A stretch of DNA of 50,720 nucleotides. Source: Planctomycetaceae bacterium (GTDB lineage: Bacteria; Planctomycetota; Planctomycetia; Pirellulales; Pirellulaceae). Positions within the stretch are counted from its first letter, which is position 1; every line of letters begins with the position of its first letter. The notes under the pieces are model-generated. The model saw only the letters and a program-made list of their open reading frames with translations, had not been told where the DNA came from and ran no database searches. Below are positions 43,203 to 50,720 of this stretch, in pieces. Where the stretch lies: assembly GCA_020638975.1 (NCBI GenBank), contig JACKHN010000039.1, positions 1 to 50,720 of the forward strand, in the 5' to 3' direction. A program made the position numbers and the translations under genes.

Positions 43203-44156
43203 TTAGAAGCTTGCCGCATCTGCCAGATGGTTCAACAAGTCGTCCCAAATGATCGCCAGTGCAACGCGATCCACACCGAGGACGGCGTATGCACGGTCCA
43301 CCGGCGGTCGCGTGTTGAAGACGCCAAGAGCGGTCATGCCCGCACGACTGCACAAGTAGTCTGCGACAGTAACGATGTAGACAAGTTTCTCATGTTGCCC
43401 CGAATAGTCGCCAGGTGTCTCATGGTAGCGGATGGCATCCGCGATCTTGGCGGGAAAGTGCCAGACGCGAGCCACGTGGGCGCCCAGTTGTGCCTGATCG
43501 AAAGACAGAATCGCACGCTCTTGGAGGTAGCTTGGACGTGTGTCATCCAGTTGCTCGATCAATTTGCAGAAGCTGGAGCGCACGTGCAGATCAAGCAAGA
43601 GGGTTCCAATGTGGTGCAACAAACCAGCAACATAGGCTTCGTGCTGTGGCACAGCGCCCGTGACTCGCGCGATCTTGCGGGCTGAAACGGCGACCGCCAG
43701 CGAATGACGCCACAAGCCTTCTCGGTTGTAGGTTCCGTAAGTGGCTGGCCGATCGAACATTCGCTTTACAAGCACCGTGAGCGCAAGATTCCTTAGCTCA
43801 GGAACACCAAGCAGCGTGGCTGCTCTGGATAGATCATTGACCTTCCGTGTGATACCGAAGTACGACGAGTTGACGCGTCGTAGTATACTCGAAGCCATCG
43901 CGGGATCGGTCCGGATGACTTCGACGAACGCGGACTCGCAACTGCGATCCTCGACCGGCAATCTCAGGATTCGATCCGCGATCAGCGGCAGAGATGCAAG
44001 GCGCGCGACTTTTGTGAATAACCGGTCCAGCGAACACTGGTGATCCGCCGGAGCCGAGTTTGCAAGGTCCGCAGCGGACGCGAAATCTAGCGTATCGAAT
44101 TCCGCTGGGTGGTGCGGGATCGCGTGGCGGCGGCGGACGGTCGAGGGGCCGAGCAT
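43203..44156 (-). CDS. HDOD-domain protein
   Basis: About 317 residues. An HDOD domain spans roughly 40-240: LASLPLIADRILRLPVED, VIRTDPAMASSILRRVNSSYFG, RKVNDLSRAATLLGVPELRNLAL, and AYVAGLLHHIGTLLLDLH. HDOD domains resemble HD phosphohydrolases but usually lack full metal ligands, and they act in signalling. The C-terminal part is less conserved. Several starts are possible; the ATG at 44156 has AAGGA at good spacing, while ATG 44213 and the TTG at 44327 have none. It is divergent from the AAA+ ATPase gene at 44428, so the two share a 271-nt control region. Confidence 0.82.
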   Translation of the reverse strand: MLGPSTVRRRHAIPHHPAEFDTLDFASAADLANSAPADHQCSLDRLFTKVARLASLPLIADRILRLPVEDRSCESAFVEVIRTDPAMASSILRRVNSSYFGITRKVNDLSRAATLLGVPELRNLALTVLVKRMFDRPATYGTYNREGLWRHSLAVAVSARKIARVTGAVPQHEAYVAGLLHHIGTLLLDLHVRSSFCKLIEQLDDTRPSYLQERAILSFDQAQLGAHVARVWHFPAKIADAIRYHETPGDYSGQHEKLVYIVTVADYLCSRAGMTALGVFNTRPPVDRAYAVLGVDRVALAIIWDDLLNHLADAASF

Positions 44157-44427
44157 AGACATCCTTACTGTGCACCGGACAGGAGGGGCGCACCGATAGT
44201 TGGGATTCGTCATATCGAATGATGTCTGCCCCAACACGTCGAAATATAGCCCACGAAAGCGAGTCCCTGCAGGCGGTCTTTCTAGGCCAGACGAATTTGC
44301 GAGCTTTGCGTTGCATAGTCGTCGCAATCGTTACATCACGTTTGACGTCGGTCGCGACAGGACGTAGTGTTCAAAAGCATTCGTTGCGAATGCCTGGAAG
44401 CGTGACTTGTCTTGCAGCGAAGGTTCT

Positions 44428-45930
44428 ATGGCACAAAGCTCCGACCGCAGTCTACTCGAACGCTTGGCCCAAGGTGATGCCGGAGGCGATGATGATGCTT
44501 GGGACGCGGTGGCTGCATCCGCGCCCAGCGAGCCAGCGACCGATCCGGTGCCGCAAGGTGCCAATCCGAAGTTGTCGGCGTTGCTGAAGAAAATCAACAC
44601 GCTTAAAAAGAGTGACGTTGCTCCTGCAGTCGTAAAAGCAGCAGGTAGGGTGATCGAAGAAACGCTCGACGAGGGGTTCGTCCCGCTGGAGCCAAAGTCC
44701 TATGTAGCAGCAGGGCTCTCGGAAAGCGACGTCGAAGCATTGATCTTCAAGTTGCTGCTCGGTCGCGGTGACACGGCAGGACGATTGATCGCGGATCACA
44801 TCCGATTGCCATTCGTTCTCGTGAACGAGACGCTGCAGCGATTGAAGAACGAACAGCTGCTCGTCTATCGCGGCTCGGCACCGATGAACGACTACATCTA
44901 TCAACTGCCGGACATTGGTCGCGAGCGAGCAAGACGACTGGCAGAACATTGCTCTTACTTCGGGGCGGCACCGGTTGCCCTTGTGGATTACTTGGCTAGT
45001 GTGAAAGCCCAGTCGCTTGGGACTCAGCACCCAACGGTCGAAGATCTGAAGCAGGCGTTCTCAGACTTGCTGATCAACGAACGCATGCTCGAACGCCTGG
45101 GACCAGCGATTAATTCGGGTCGCGGGTTGTTCCTATTCGGTGCGCCAGGGAACGGCAAGACAAGTATTGCCGAACGTGTCACGAAGGCGTTCGGCGAGTA
45201 CATCTGGCTGCCGCGTGCGATTGGCATCGATGGCGAGATACTGCGGCTGTTTGATCCAATGTGTCACGAAGAGGCACCGCTCGACGAAGGTGCCGGCCTG
45301 CTAAGCCAGAGTCGCGTCGACAAGCGTTGGGTCCGAGTCAAACGCCCGACGATCGTCGTCGGTGGCGAATTGACGATGGAGGCGTTGGAGGTTGTCTTTA
45401 ACACGTCGACCGGTATCAGCGAAGCACCGCTGCAACTCAAGAGTAATTGCGGCACGCTGGTAATCGACGACTTCGGACGACAGCGAATGACAACCGACGA
45501 GTTGCTGAATCGCTGGATCGTGCCGTTGGAGAAACGGTACGATTTTCTAAATCTCGCAAACGGAAAAAAGATCCAAGTCCCCTTCGATCAGCTAATAATT
45601 TTCTCGACGAATTTAGAGCCGAAGGACTTGGTCGACGAAGCCTTTCTCCGGCGAATTCCGTACAAGATCGAAGTGACCGATCCGAACGAGCGAGAGTTTC
45701 GCGAGTTGTTCAAGATCATGTGCCCGAAGATGGGTTTCGAATACGACGAAGATTCGGTCGATCACTTGCTTGTGCATCACTACTTGGAAGTCGAGCGTCC
45801 CTTCCGCAATTGCCAGCCGCGAGATCTGCTGATGCAGGTCCGCAACCATTGCTTCTATCAAGGCAAGGAACTGAAACTCACGCCAGAGGCGTTTGATTTC
45901 GCGGCAGAAAACTACTTCGCGGTTCTGTAG
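44428..45930 (+). CDS. AAA+ ATPase with N-terminal winged-helix-like region
   Basis: About 500 residues. The N-terminal 45 residues are acidic and low in complexity. A helical region follows (PKSYVAAGLSESDVEALIFKL, PFVLVNETLQRLKNEQLLVY) that resembles a winged-helix domain. The ATPase core has Walker A FGAPGNGKTS near residue 238, Walker B GTLVIDDFGRQRM near 342, sensor-1 LIIFSTNLEPKDL and FLRRIPYKIEV (arginine-finger region). The C-terminal helical lid has FRNCQPRDLLMQVRN. The substrate is unknown; related planctomycete proteins occur near pilus and secretion genes, but none is seen here. ATG 44428 has GAAGG just upstream. It is divergent from the HDOD gene. Confidence 0.82.
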   Translation: MAQSSDRSLLERLAQGDAGGDDDAWDAVAASAPSEPATDPVPQGANPKLSALLKKINTLKKSDVAPAVVKAAGRVIEETLDEGFVPLEPKSYVAAGLSESDVEALIFKLLLGRGDTAGRLIADHIRLPFVLVNETLQRLKNEQLLVYRGSAPMNDYIYQLPDIGRERARRLAEHCSYFGAAPVALVDYLASVKAQSLGTQHPTVEDLKQAFSDLLINERMLERLGPAINSGRGLFLFGAPGNGKTSIAERVTKAFGEYIWLPRAIGIDGEILRLFDPMCHEEAPLDEGAGLLSQSRVDKRWVRVKRPTIVVGGELTMEALEVVFNTSTGISEAPLQLKSNCGTLVIDDFGRQRMTTDELLNRWIVPLEKRYDFLNLANGKKIQVPFDQLIIFSTNLEPKDLVDEAFLRRIPYKIEVTDPNEREFRELFKIMCPKMGFEYDEDSVDHLLVHHYLEVERPFRNCQPRDLLMQVRNHCFYQGKELKLTPEAFDFAAENYFAVL

Positions 45931-46112
45931 CCGAAATCGACGTCGCTTTATTCGCCGGGCAGCGACTGCTTAGAAATGCAGCACGGGAGTGGATGTTCTT
46001 GCTTTTTTGCGTTGCCACGTAGATTAGCAACCAACAGCGCAGGTTAAAGCCAGTTAAGCACTTAGGGAGATTGTAGGGCTGAGAAGTCGCCTAATGAACC
46101 GATGAAAATGCG

Positions 46113-46135
46113 GTGTGGCATCTTAGTTGCCACAC
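46113..46135 (+). repeat. 8-bp hairpin in the leader of the histidine kinase gene
   Basis: GTGTGGCA (46113-46120) pairs with TGCCACAC (46128-46135) around a 7-nt loop. It lies 183 nt past the AAA+ ATPase stop and 66 nt before the kinase start. No T-run follows. It could be a regulator-binding palindrome or a leader structure. Confidence 0.4.
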
Positions 46136-46200
46136 TAACGTCGCAATTAATCGTGCCTGTGGGGACACACCTCAAATAGCGAGCGACGTGTAAACCTAAT

Positions 46201-47295
46201 ATGACAGCATTTTTCAACCGGCAAACCGGGATTCATTGCTTGCAACACCGGCATGCCATCGGGTTGTCGGTGGGGTTAGCGAGCATCGTCTTCCTCTTTG
46301 ACTTATTTACTCCCTTGGGTGTCGCGAGTGGTGTGCCGTATAGTTTGGCCGTACTTCTCGCCTTGAACGCATCGTCTCGAAGATATGCGATCGGGTTTGC
46401 CATCGTGTGTTCGATCCTGACGGTAAGCGACCTCTACCTTGGCCCAGGCCGCGGGGGCAGCGAGTTGTGGAAGGTTCTGACGAATCGTTTCCTAGCGGTG
46501 TCCATGATCTGGATTACGTTGACGCTGGGAGTCATGCGCAAAAACGCCGATCAGCGTCGTCAACAAGCCGAGGAACAAATGCTGCTGCACTTGGCGGACC
46601 TCGCACACATGAATCGCGTCCACACGGTCGGCCAGTTGGCAGCGACTCTCGCCCACGAACTGAATCAGCCGCTCGCAGCAATTTCTTTCCAATCCGAAAT
46701 CGCTAGTAAACTAATCGAAAAGAGTAATCATTCGAAATCGCAAGTGCTCGAAGCACTGAGTGAAGTGACAGAACAGTCGCATCGGGCCGCAGGCATCATC
46801 CGCAGTGTGTGGAGCCTTGTGCGTAAAAGCGAACCGCAACGATCGCTCGTTCAATTGAACGACTTGGTTCGCGAAATGGCTCGTTTGATCGATGCCCAGC
46901 TACGGCAAGCTGAAGTTGCTCTTGAACTGCGACTGACAAGTATCCCGCCGATCACCGGCGACTCAACTCAACTTGAACAAGTGCTGCTGAATCTGCTGCA
47001 GAATGCTTTGGACGCCGTCAATTCGGAAAGCCATGAATTGCCGCGGGTCGTCGTCGAAACGCTCGTCAGCAACACCGGTGATATCACGTGCCGTGTGCGC
47101 GATACCGGTGTTGGACTAGTGGCCGATCAAGTTGAACAAGTGTTTGAACGGTTTTACAGCACCAAGCCGAACGGTATGGGCATGGGATTGGCGATCAGTC
47201 GTTCGATCATTGAAGCCCACGGCGGTCGCCTATGGACCGAACGAAGTCCGATACGCGGTGCAGTTTTTAGCTTCAGCTTGCCGAGAGCATCTTGA
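46201..47295 (+). CDS. sensor histidine kinase, FixL-like core without PAS
   Basis: A 364-residue membrane kinase. The N-terminal region (about 20-115) has several hydrophobic helices and no PAS or haem-binding domain. The H-box reads TLAHELNQPLAAISFQSE, the type common in FixL/NtrY-like kinases. The N-box is EQVLLNLLQNALDAVN; RDTGVGL and the G2 box GMGMGLAISRSIIEAHGG follow. It phosphorylates the next gene's product, whose ORF overlaps or abuts (stop 47293-47295, ATG 47298). The signal is unknown. ATG 46201 has no ribosome-binding site. Confidence 0.9.
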   Translation: MTAFFNRQTGIHCLQHRHAIGLSVGLASIVFLFDLFTPLGVASGVPYSLAVLLALNASSRRYAIGFAIVCSILTVSDLYLGPGRGGSELWKVLTNRFLAVSMIWITLTLGVMRKNADQRRQQAEEQMLLHLADLAHMNRVHTVGQLAATLAHELNQPLAAISFQSEIASKLIEKSNHSKSQVLEALSEVTEQSHRAAGIIRSVWSLVRKSEPQRSLVQLNDLVREMARLIDAQLRQAEVALELRLTSIPPITGDSTQLEQVLLNLLQNALDAVNSESHELPRVVVETLVSNTGDITCRVRDTGVGLVADQVEQVFERFYSTKPNGMGMGLAISRSIIEAHGGRLWTERSPIRGAVFSFSLPRAS

Positions 47296-47297
47296 CC

Positions 47298-47924
47298 ATG
47301 CAACTACTAACCGAGGATGGAACCGTGGAAGAAAGGGCTACGATCTTTGTCGTGGACGATGACCCAGGAGTGAGCCGCGCGATGAACAGTGTCGGGCAAT
47401 TGTTGGACCTGCCGGTAGCATCGTTCTTGTCAGCCAATGAGTTTCTAGCGAGTTACGACTCGTCGCAGCCGGGCTGTTTGGTCCTGGACATCAAAATGCC
47501 CGGCATGACCGGATTGGAACTCCAACAGCGGCTAATTGACGACGGCATGCCACTCCCGATTATCATGATCAGCGGAAATGCCGATGTGCGGATCGCCGTC
47601 GAGGCAATGAGCCGTGGGGCTGTCACTTTGTTGGAAAAGCCGTGTCGACTTGATGAGCTCACGACGCACATACGAAGAGCGATCGACATTGATTCCGAAA
47701 GCCGTCGCTCATTGCACCATCGAGCACAGACCGAGTCTAAGCTGGCGAGTCTCACCGCAAAGGAACGAGAAGTTCTCGACTTGGTCGCCAGCGGCAAGAC
47801 GAACAAAGAGATCGCTAAAACGCTAAAATTGAGCACACGTGCAGTCGAAGACCGCCGCTCTCGCCTTATGAAGAAACTGGGCGCTCGGAGCGTTGTCGAG
47901 TTAATCCAATTGAACGCGATCTAA
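47298..47924 (+). CDS. FixJ-family response regulator
   Basis: A 208-residue two-domain regulator. The receiver has IFVVDDDPGVSRAMN, the phosphoacceptor Asp in CLVLDIKMPGMTGLELQ, and Lys in VTLLEKPCRLDEL. The LuxR/FixJ helix-turn-helix follows: LTAKEREVLDLVASGKTNKEIAKTL, then LSTRAVEDRRSRLMKKLGARSVVELI. When phosphorylated it should bind DNA as a dimer. It starts 2 nt after the kinase stop, forming one transcript with it. The upstream in-frame TTG (47292) is less likely than the ATG. Confidence 0.92.
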   Translation: MQLLTEDGTVEERATIFVVDDDPGVSRAMNSVGQLLDLPVASFLSANEFLASYDSSQPGCLVLDIKMPGMTGLELQQRLIDDGMPLPIIMISGNADVRIAVEAMSRGAVTLLEKPCRLDELTTHIRRAIDIDSESRRSLHHRAQTESKLASLTAKEREVLDLVASGKTNKEIAKTLKLSTRAVEDRRSRLMKKLGARSVVELIQLNAI

Positions 47925-48114
47925 TAGATTACAGACGCGTATCGAAGCTTCTCGTACGTTGGAACGGACCATCTCGACTCGATTGCTTTACCAGGTCCAG
48001 ATCGAGACGCCTTGGACGCCGTCGCGACTGACGCGGACAGGCTTTCATGGATCCAAGGGCCCAATTGAGCCCGTTTTCGTGCTGCGTGAATTGTCCTTTC
48101 GATGCGCAAAGTAA

Positions 48115-48152
48115 ACGGCGGTACCAGCCTTGGGAGTAGCCGGTACCGCCGT
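48115..48152. terminator. strong hairpin between convergent response-regulator and porin genes
   Basis: An 11-bp perfect stem (ACGGCGGTACC 48115-48125 with GGTACCGCCGT 48142-48152) encloses a 16-nt loop. It lies 50 nt past the porin stop on the minus strand, where TTTACTTT follows. It should terminate porin transcripts and may also stop the two-component transcript. Confidence 0.75.
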
Positions 48153-48201
48153 AACAGGTTCATTTGCGTTGTCCCCCGATGCAACGCTGTTTCCGCTAGT
48201 C

Positions 48202-49419
48202 TTAGTAGGTCACGATCATGTCGATGCCGAAGATGGTCTGGTCAAGATCTAGCCCTGGCACCCACTCGTGTTTGATCTCAGGTCGAAATACGAGATTAGC
48301 GTGCGGCCTGTAGTTTAGACCAAAGGTCGCGGCGTTGTACGAAACGCCATCGTTCTTCCACCACTCAACGCGTGTTCCGACGGCCGCACAATCGTTCAGC
48401 GTGTAGAACAGGTATTGGTTTATGCCAACCGTGTCGTACACATCAGCCTTGATCATGTCGGACTGGAAAACGTAGTTCAGGTTATCGGTAAGCGCGAAAT
48501 CGACGACGACGCTGTGCGAGTACGAGTCATTTCGGCCGTTCCCTAGAAAGCCAAAGTCACCATAGGTGCTCATGTAGGTCAGTGACACGTCATCTGATAG
48601 TGCGTAACCGACTCCGCCCAACCAACTGCTGCCTCCATTGAACTGATCGAAACCAGTATCCCAACCAAGTGTCCAACCGCCGTACAGCGTTAAGTCGTCG
48701 GTGTAGTTGTAGGTCGCGATCGCTCCGGTGTGAGTAAACGGTTCGCTGTTGTTCATCGTAAAGGCATGGCTGAAGAAGAAGTTATCGGGAGCCGTAACAA
48801 CCTCATAGCCAATCAGCGTATAAAAGTGGCCTAGCTTCACCGACAAATCGCCTTTTGCCAACTCGGCGTACAACTGCGGAATGGCCCATCCATAGCTTCC
48901 GTGATCGAAACCGTTCAAATAATCCCAGTTGCCCGGATCGTTCCCAAACGCTTGCGTGTTGTTGGCGTCAATCCCGTAAAGGATGTCCGCGCGGAACCCC
49001 CAGTCCCAACCACAACTGCCGTCCGCTACTCGCTCTGCCCAGAACCACTGCTGGTGTAGGTTCAGCTTATCGCTGTTCTGATTGAAGAGATCTGCATAGC
49101 TATCTCGATTGGTGTAACCGAACTGAGTCCAGCCACCGACAGAGATACCAAGCGAGTTATCCCCAGAGTAAAGCGAGTACGCCTCGTCAGGCCCGAACAG
49201 ATAGCAACTGCAACCACCCTTTCCACCTTTGCTGCCTTTCACATCGCAGTCGCAAGTATCGACTTTCTGACCGGGCGTGGGTGCGTCGCCGAGCATGCTA
49301 ACCGGCTCGATATAAACATCGTCGGAGATGCTGTAGTTCAGCGACTCGTCGGCAGTCACGGATACAGCGGTCATTGCGGCCAGGAGCAACCCAGGCGCGA
49401 ACGCGAATAGTCGTTTCAT
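48202..49419 (-). CDS. BBP2-type outer-membrane porin
   Basis: A 405-residue protein with a signal peptide (MKRLFAFAPGLLLAAMTAVS, cut near VTA-DES). A Cys/Gly/Lys segment lies close to the mature N-terminus (CDCDVKGSKGGKGGCSCY, about 55-72). A barrel with repeated amphipathic strands follows: LGISVGGWTQFGYTNRDSYA, WGFRADILYGID, GDLSVKLGHFYTLIGYE, LTLYGGWTLGWDTGFD. It ends in IFGIDMIVTY, a C-terminal aromatic residue as in other outer-membrane barrels. It fits the BBP2/OmpL-like porin family. It probably allows small-solute passage across the outer membrane. ATG 49419 has AGGAGG-like TTAGGAGGTCG upstream, a strong ribosome-binding site. Confidence 0.88.
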   Translation of the reverse strand: MKRLFAFAPGLLLAAMTAVSVTADESLNYSISDDVYIEPVSMLGDAPTPGQKVDTCDCDVKGSKGGKGGCSCYLFGPDEAYSLYSGDNSLGISVGGWTQFGYTNRDSYADLFNQNSDKLNLHQQWFWAERVADGSCGWDWGFRADILYGIDANNTQAFGNDPGNWDYLNGFDHGSYGWAIPQLYAELAKGDLSVKLGHFYTLIGYEVVTAPDNFFFSHAFTMNNSEPFTHTGAIATYNYTDDLTLYGGWTLGWDTGFDQFNGGSSWLGGVGYALSDDVSLTYMSTYGDFGFLGNGRNDSYSHSVVVDFALTDNLNYVFQSDMIKADVYDTVGINQYLFYTLNDCAAVGTRVEWWKNDGVSYNAATFGLNYRPHANLVFRPEIKHEWVPGLDLDQTIFGIDMIVTY

Positions 49420-49894
49420 CGTACGACCTCCTAATTTTGGTCAGACGCGGGTTAGTAAACGTGATTTGCGAGCGCGTCAGAGACTCGCATGGTTGGCCTA
49501 ACCCGCCAAAGAGAGACCAGATAAGGGGCCGCAAATCAGCTCTGCCGCATCAGCTTAATGCTAGCGGCTGGAGTGAGAATCACGAGCCTAGTTCAATGGC
49601 TTCTTCGGTCCAAAATCGCCTCGTCGTGAAGCTCTACGTCGTTGTCCGTAATGCTTGCCAAGACGTTAGGGTTTACCAGGCGTCTGCTGTCTAATCGAGC
49701 ACCGATTGCTCAGCAAAACGACACAACAACGGTGCTTGGGACGCGGGGTGGACACCGCGCGGGTAGCGACTGGCGTGTCGATTGGCGTTGAAGAACTGGA
49801 CACATCGGCGCTGCGAATCTCGGTCAGCATTCAGATCATCCGCTGCATTAGACGGTCGGCGAAGAAGTGCGCGAGGCAAGTAAAGTCAGCGCGC
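49420..49894. other. 475-nt region upstream of the porin gene
   Basis: It lies between the alpha-E gene stop and the porin start, both on the minus strand. It holds the porin ribosome-binding site near its left end and presumably the porin promoter. Short reading frames (for example 49691-49879) have no recognisable pattern, and I see no other element. Confidence 0.5.
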
Positions 49895-50720
49895 TTAGAT
49901 CTGCCGCATTTCGAGTTGGCGATGGACGTTGCGATGGCGATGTGCCGTGAAAAAGTCCTCGCGGACAGCTTCGCCGACAAGATTGAGCTGACTTTGAAAA
50001 TCGTCCACGAACTCATGCAGTCCCAGTTGGATAATGTCTTTGATGCTGGTGTAGTCCATTTGCGAACAGAGTCGTCCCATTCGCTGCTCGGCAACGTAGT
50101 GAAAGGTCCCAATGGGGCTCCCGGCGATCTGATGCAATGACTCTTGGGCTTTCATCAAGCAAAAGTGCATGGAACGCGGAAACTGTCGATCGAGAATCAG
50201 GAAGTCGGCGACACGTTCCGGCATGATCTTGCCGTGCTTGCGTCGGTACATTTCGAGTGCGCTGGCCGATTTCAGCAACGCCGACCAACGCACAATATCA
50301 AGTTCTGACCCCGCCTGCCGAGCATCTGGTAGTAAGAGGAAGTACTGAACGTCGACGATTCGCGAAGTCTTGTCGGCGCGTTCGATCAATCTACCAACTC
50401 GCGAAAAGTGCCACGCTTCGCCATGTGACATAGTTGCATCCGTCGCTCCCACCAGCAAATGACTGGCAACTCTCACGCGATCGCAAAACTCTTGTGGTTC
50501 CTCGAGGGTCCTCGCAAATTGAGCCGCAGAACGAACCATAAAATAGAATTTGTTTAGTTGTTCCCAAACCACGGAAGAAATGACTTCTCGGATGGTGCGT
50601 GCATTCTCTCTCGCGGCTGCAACGCAGGCGATAATCGAGTTGGGATTCTCCTCGTCGAACGAGAGGAACTTCAATACATTTTCGCGAGAGGCCTCGCTAT
50701 AACGTTTCTCGAAAGCTGCC
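49895..50720 (-). CDS. alpha-E domain protein (DUF403), N-terminus beyond window edge
   Basis: At least 275 C-terminal codons are present; the reading frame stays open to the right edge. SEASRENVLKFLSFDEENP followed by NSIIACVAAARENARTIREV is the family landmark of alpha-E (DUF403) proteins. HGEAWHFSRVGRLIERADKTSRI and the helical C-terminal half (FHYVAEQRMGRLCSQMDYTS) continue the pattern. The missing part should be about 80-90 residues. Alpha-E genes usually stand beside circularly permuted ATP-grasp and transglutaminase genes; neither is in this window, but they may lie beyond the edge. The likely role is part of a peptide-modifying or cell-envelope system. Confidence 0.9.
   Translation of the reverse strand, partial: AAFEKRYSEASRENVLKFLSFDEENPNSIIACVAAARENARTIREVISSVVWEQLNKFYFMVRSAAQFARTLEEPQEFCDRVRVASHLLVGATDATMSHGEAWHFSRVGRLIERADKTSRIVDVQYFLLLPDARQAGSELDIVRWSALLKSASALEMYRRKHGKIMPERVADFLILDRQFPRSMHFCLMKAQESLHQIAGSPIGTFHYVAEQRMGRLCSQMDYTSIKDIIQLGLHEFVDDFQSQLNLVGEAVREDFFTAHRHRNVHRQLEMRQI

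Noticed and set aside
49706..50140. Plus-strand frame of 144 codons near the right edge
   Set aside because: It is opposite the alpha-E gene and shows no protein pattern.
1..50720. CRISPR arrays, tRNA, rRNA, insertion sequences or prophage genes
   Set aside because: No regular repeat-spacer pattern, transposase, integrase or tRNA cloverleaf was seen by reading. A covariance-model search could still find a small RNA that I missed.

Overview
The window looks like chromosome of a Planctomycetota bacterium, most likely a Pirellulales relative. This is inferred from content, not from a marker gene. Supporting traits are a BBP7-type outer-membrane barrel with a Gly/Met/Pro-rich head, a BBP2-type porin, two oversized signal peptidases I with zinc-ribbon and lectin-like insertions, weak or absent Shine-Dalgarno sites before many genes, and moderately high GC with long shadow frames. 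UGA ends many genes here, so the genetic code is standard. I found no rRNA, tRNA, CRISPR array, insertion sequence or phage gene. The DNA reads as stable core chromosome.

Layout. (1) 1-8463, minus strand: an exopolysaccharide operon read from a GumC/Wzz chain-length protein through a CpsD-like ATPase, an acetyltransferase, a GT4 glycosyltransferase, a polysaccharide deacetylase, a Wzx flippase and a Wzy/O-antigen-ligase protein into a second glycosyltransferase cut by the window edge. (2) 8642-12669: a secreted HExxH metalloprotease and a divergent APH-fold phosphotransferase. (3) 12844-15393: a DsbD-type thiol:disulfide interchange protein in which the first cysteine of the thioredoxin CxxC is an in-frame UGA. 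The frame stays open for 103 more sense codons and a GGUC-loop hairpin follows the UGA, so this is a candidate selenoprotein. (4) 15482-21838, minus: a TAXI solute-binding protein, hisG and hisI, a COG3014/LpoB-like lipoprotein pair, and a ketosynthase homologue without its catalytic Cys. (5) 22065-28082: a secretin-like protein, a 7Fe ferredoxin, an ECF-like sigma factor, a BBP7 barrel and an M14 carboxypeptidase. (6) 28409-34369, plus: lepA, two tandem lepB-type signal peptidases, and lptB. (7) 34427-39986: hisE-hisG (a second hisG), miaA, a small membrane protein, and aconitase. (8) 40216-47924: regulation, with a MASE1/CHASE hybrid kinase, an HDOD protein, an AAA+ ATPase and a FixL/FixJ-like pair. 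(9) 48202-50720: a porin and a partial alpha-E (DUF403) protein.

How the genes fit together. Much of the window concerns the cell envelope: surface polysaccharide synthesis and export, lipopolysaccharide export ATPase (LptB), signal-peptide removal, periplasmic disulfide chemistry (DsbD), lipoprotein activators of peptidoglycan synthesis (LpoB-like) and outer-membrane proteins. Both outer-membrane proteins carry a Cys-rich Gly-Lys segment close to the mature N-terminus, and a reductase such as the DsbD protein could act on such sites; that link is inference. The strongest lead is the UGA at 15079-15081. The next are the ketosynthase with a Glu/His/Asn triad, the tandem insertion-bearing signal peptidases, and the CpsD-like protein lacking the Walker A lysine.
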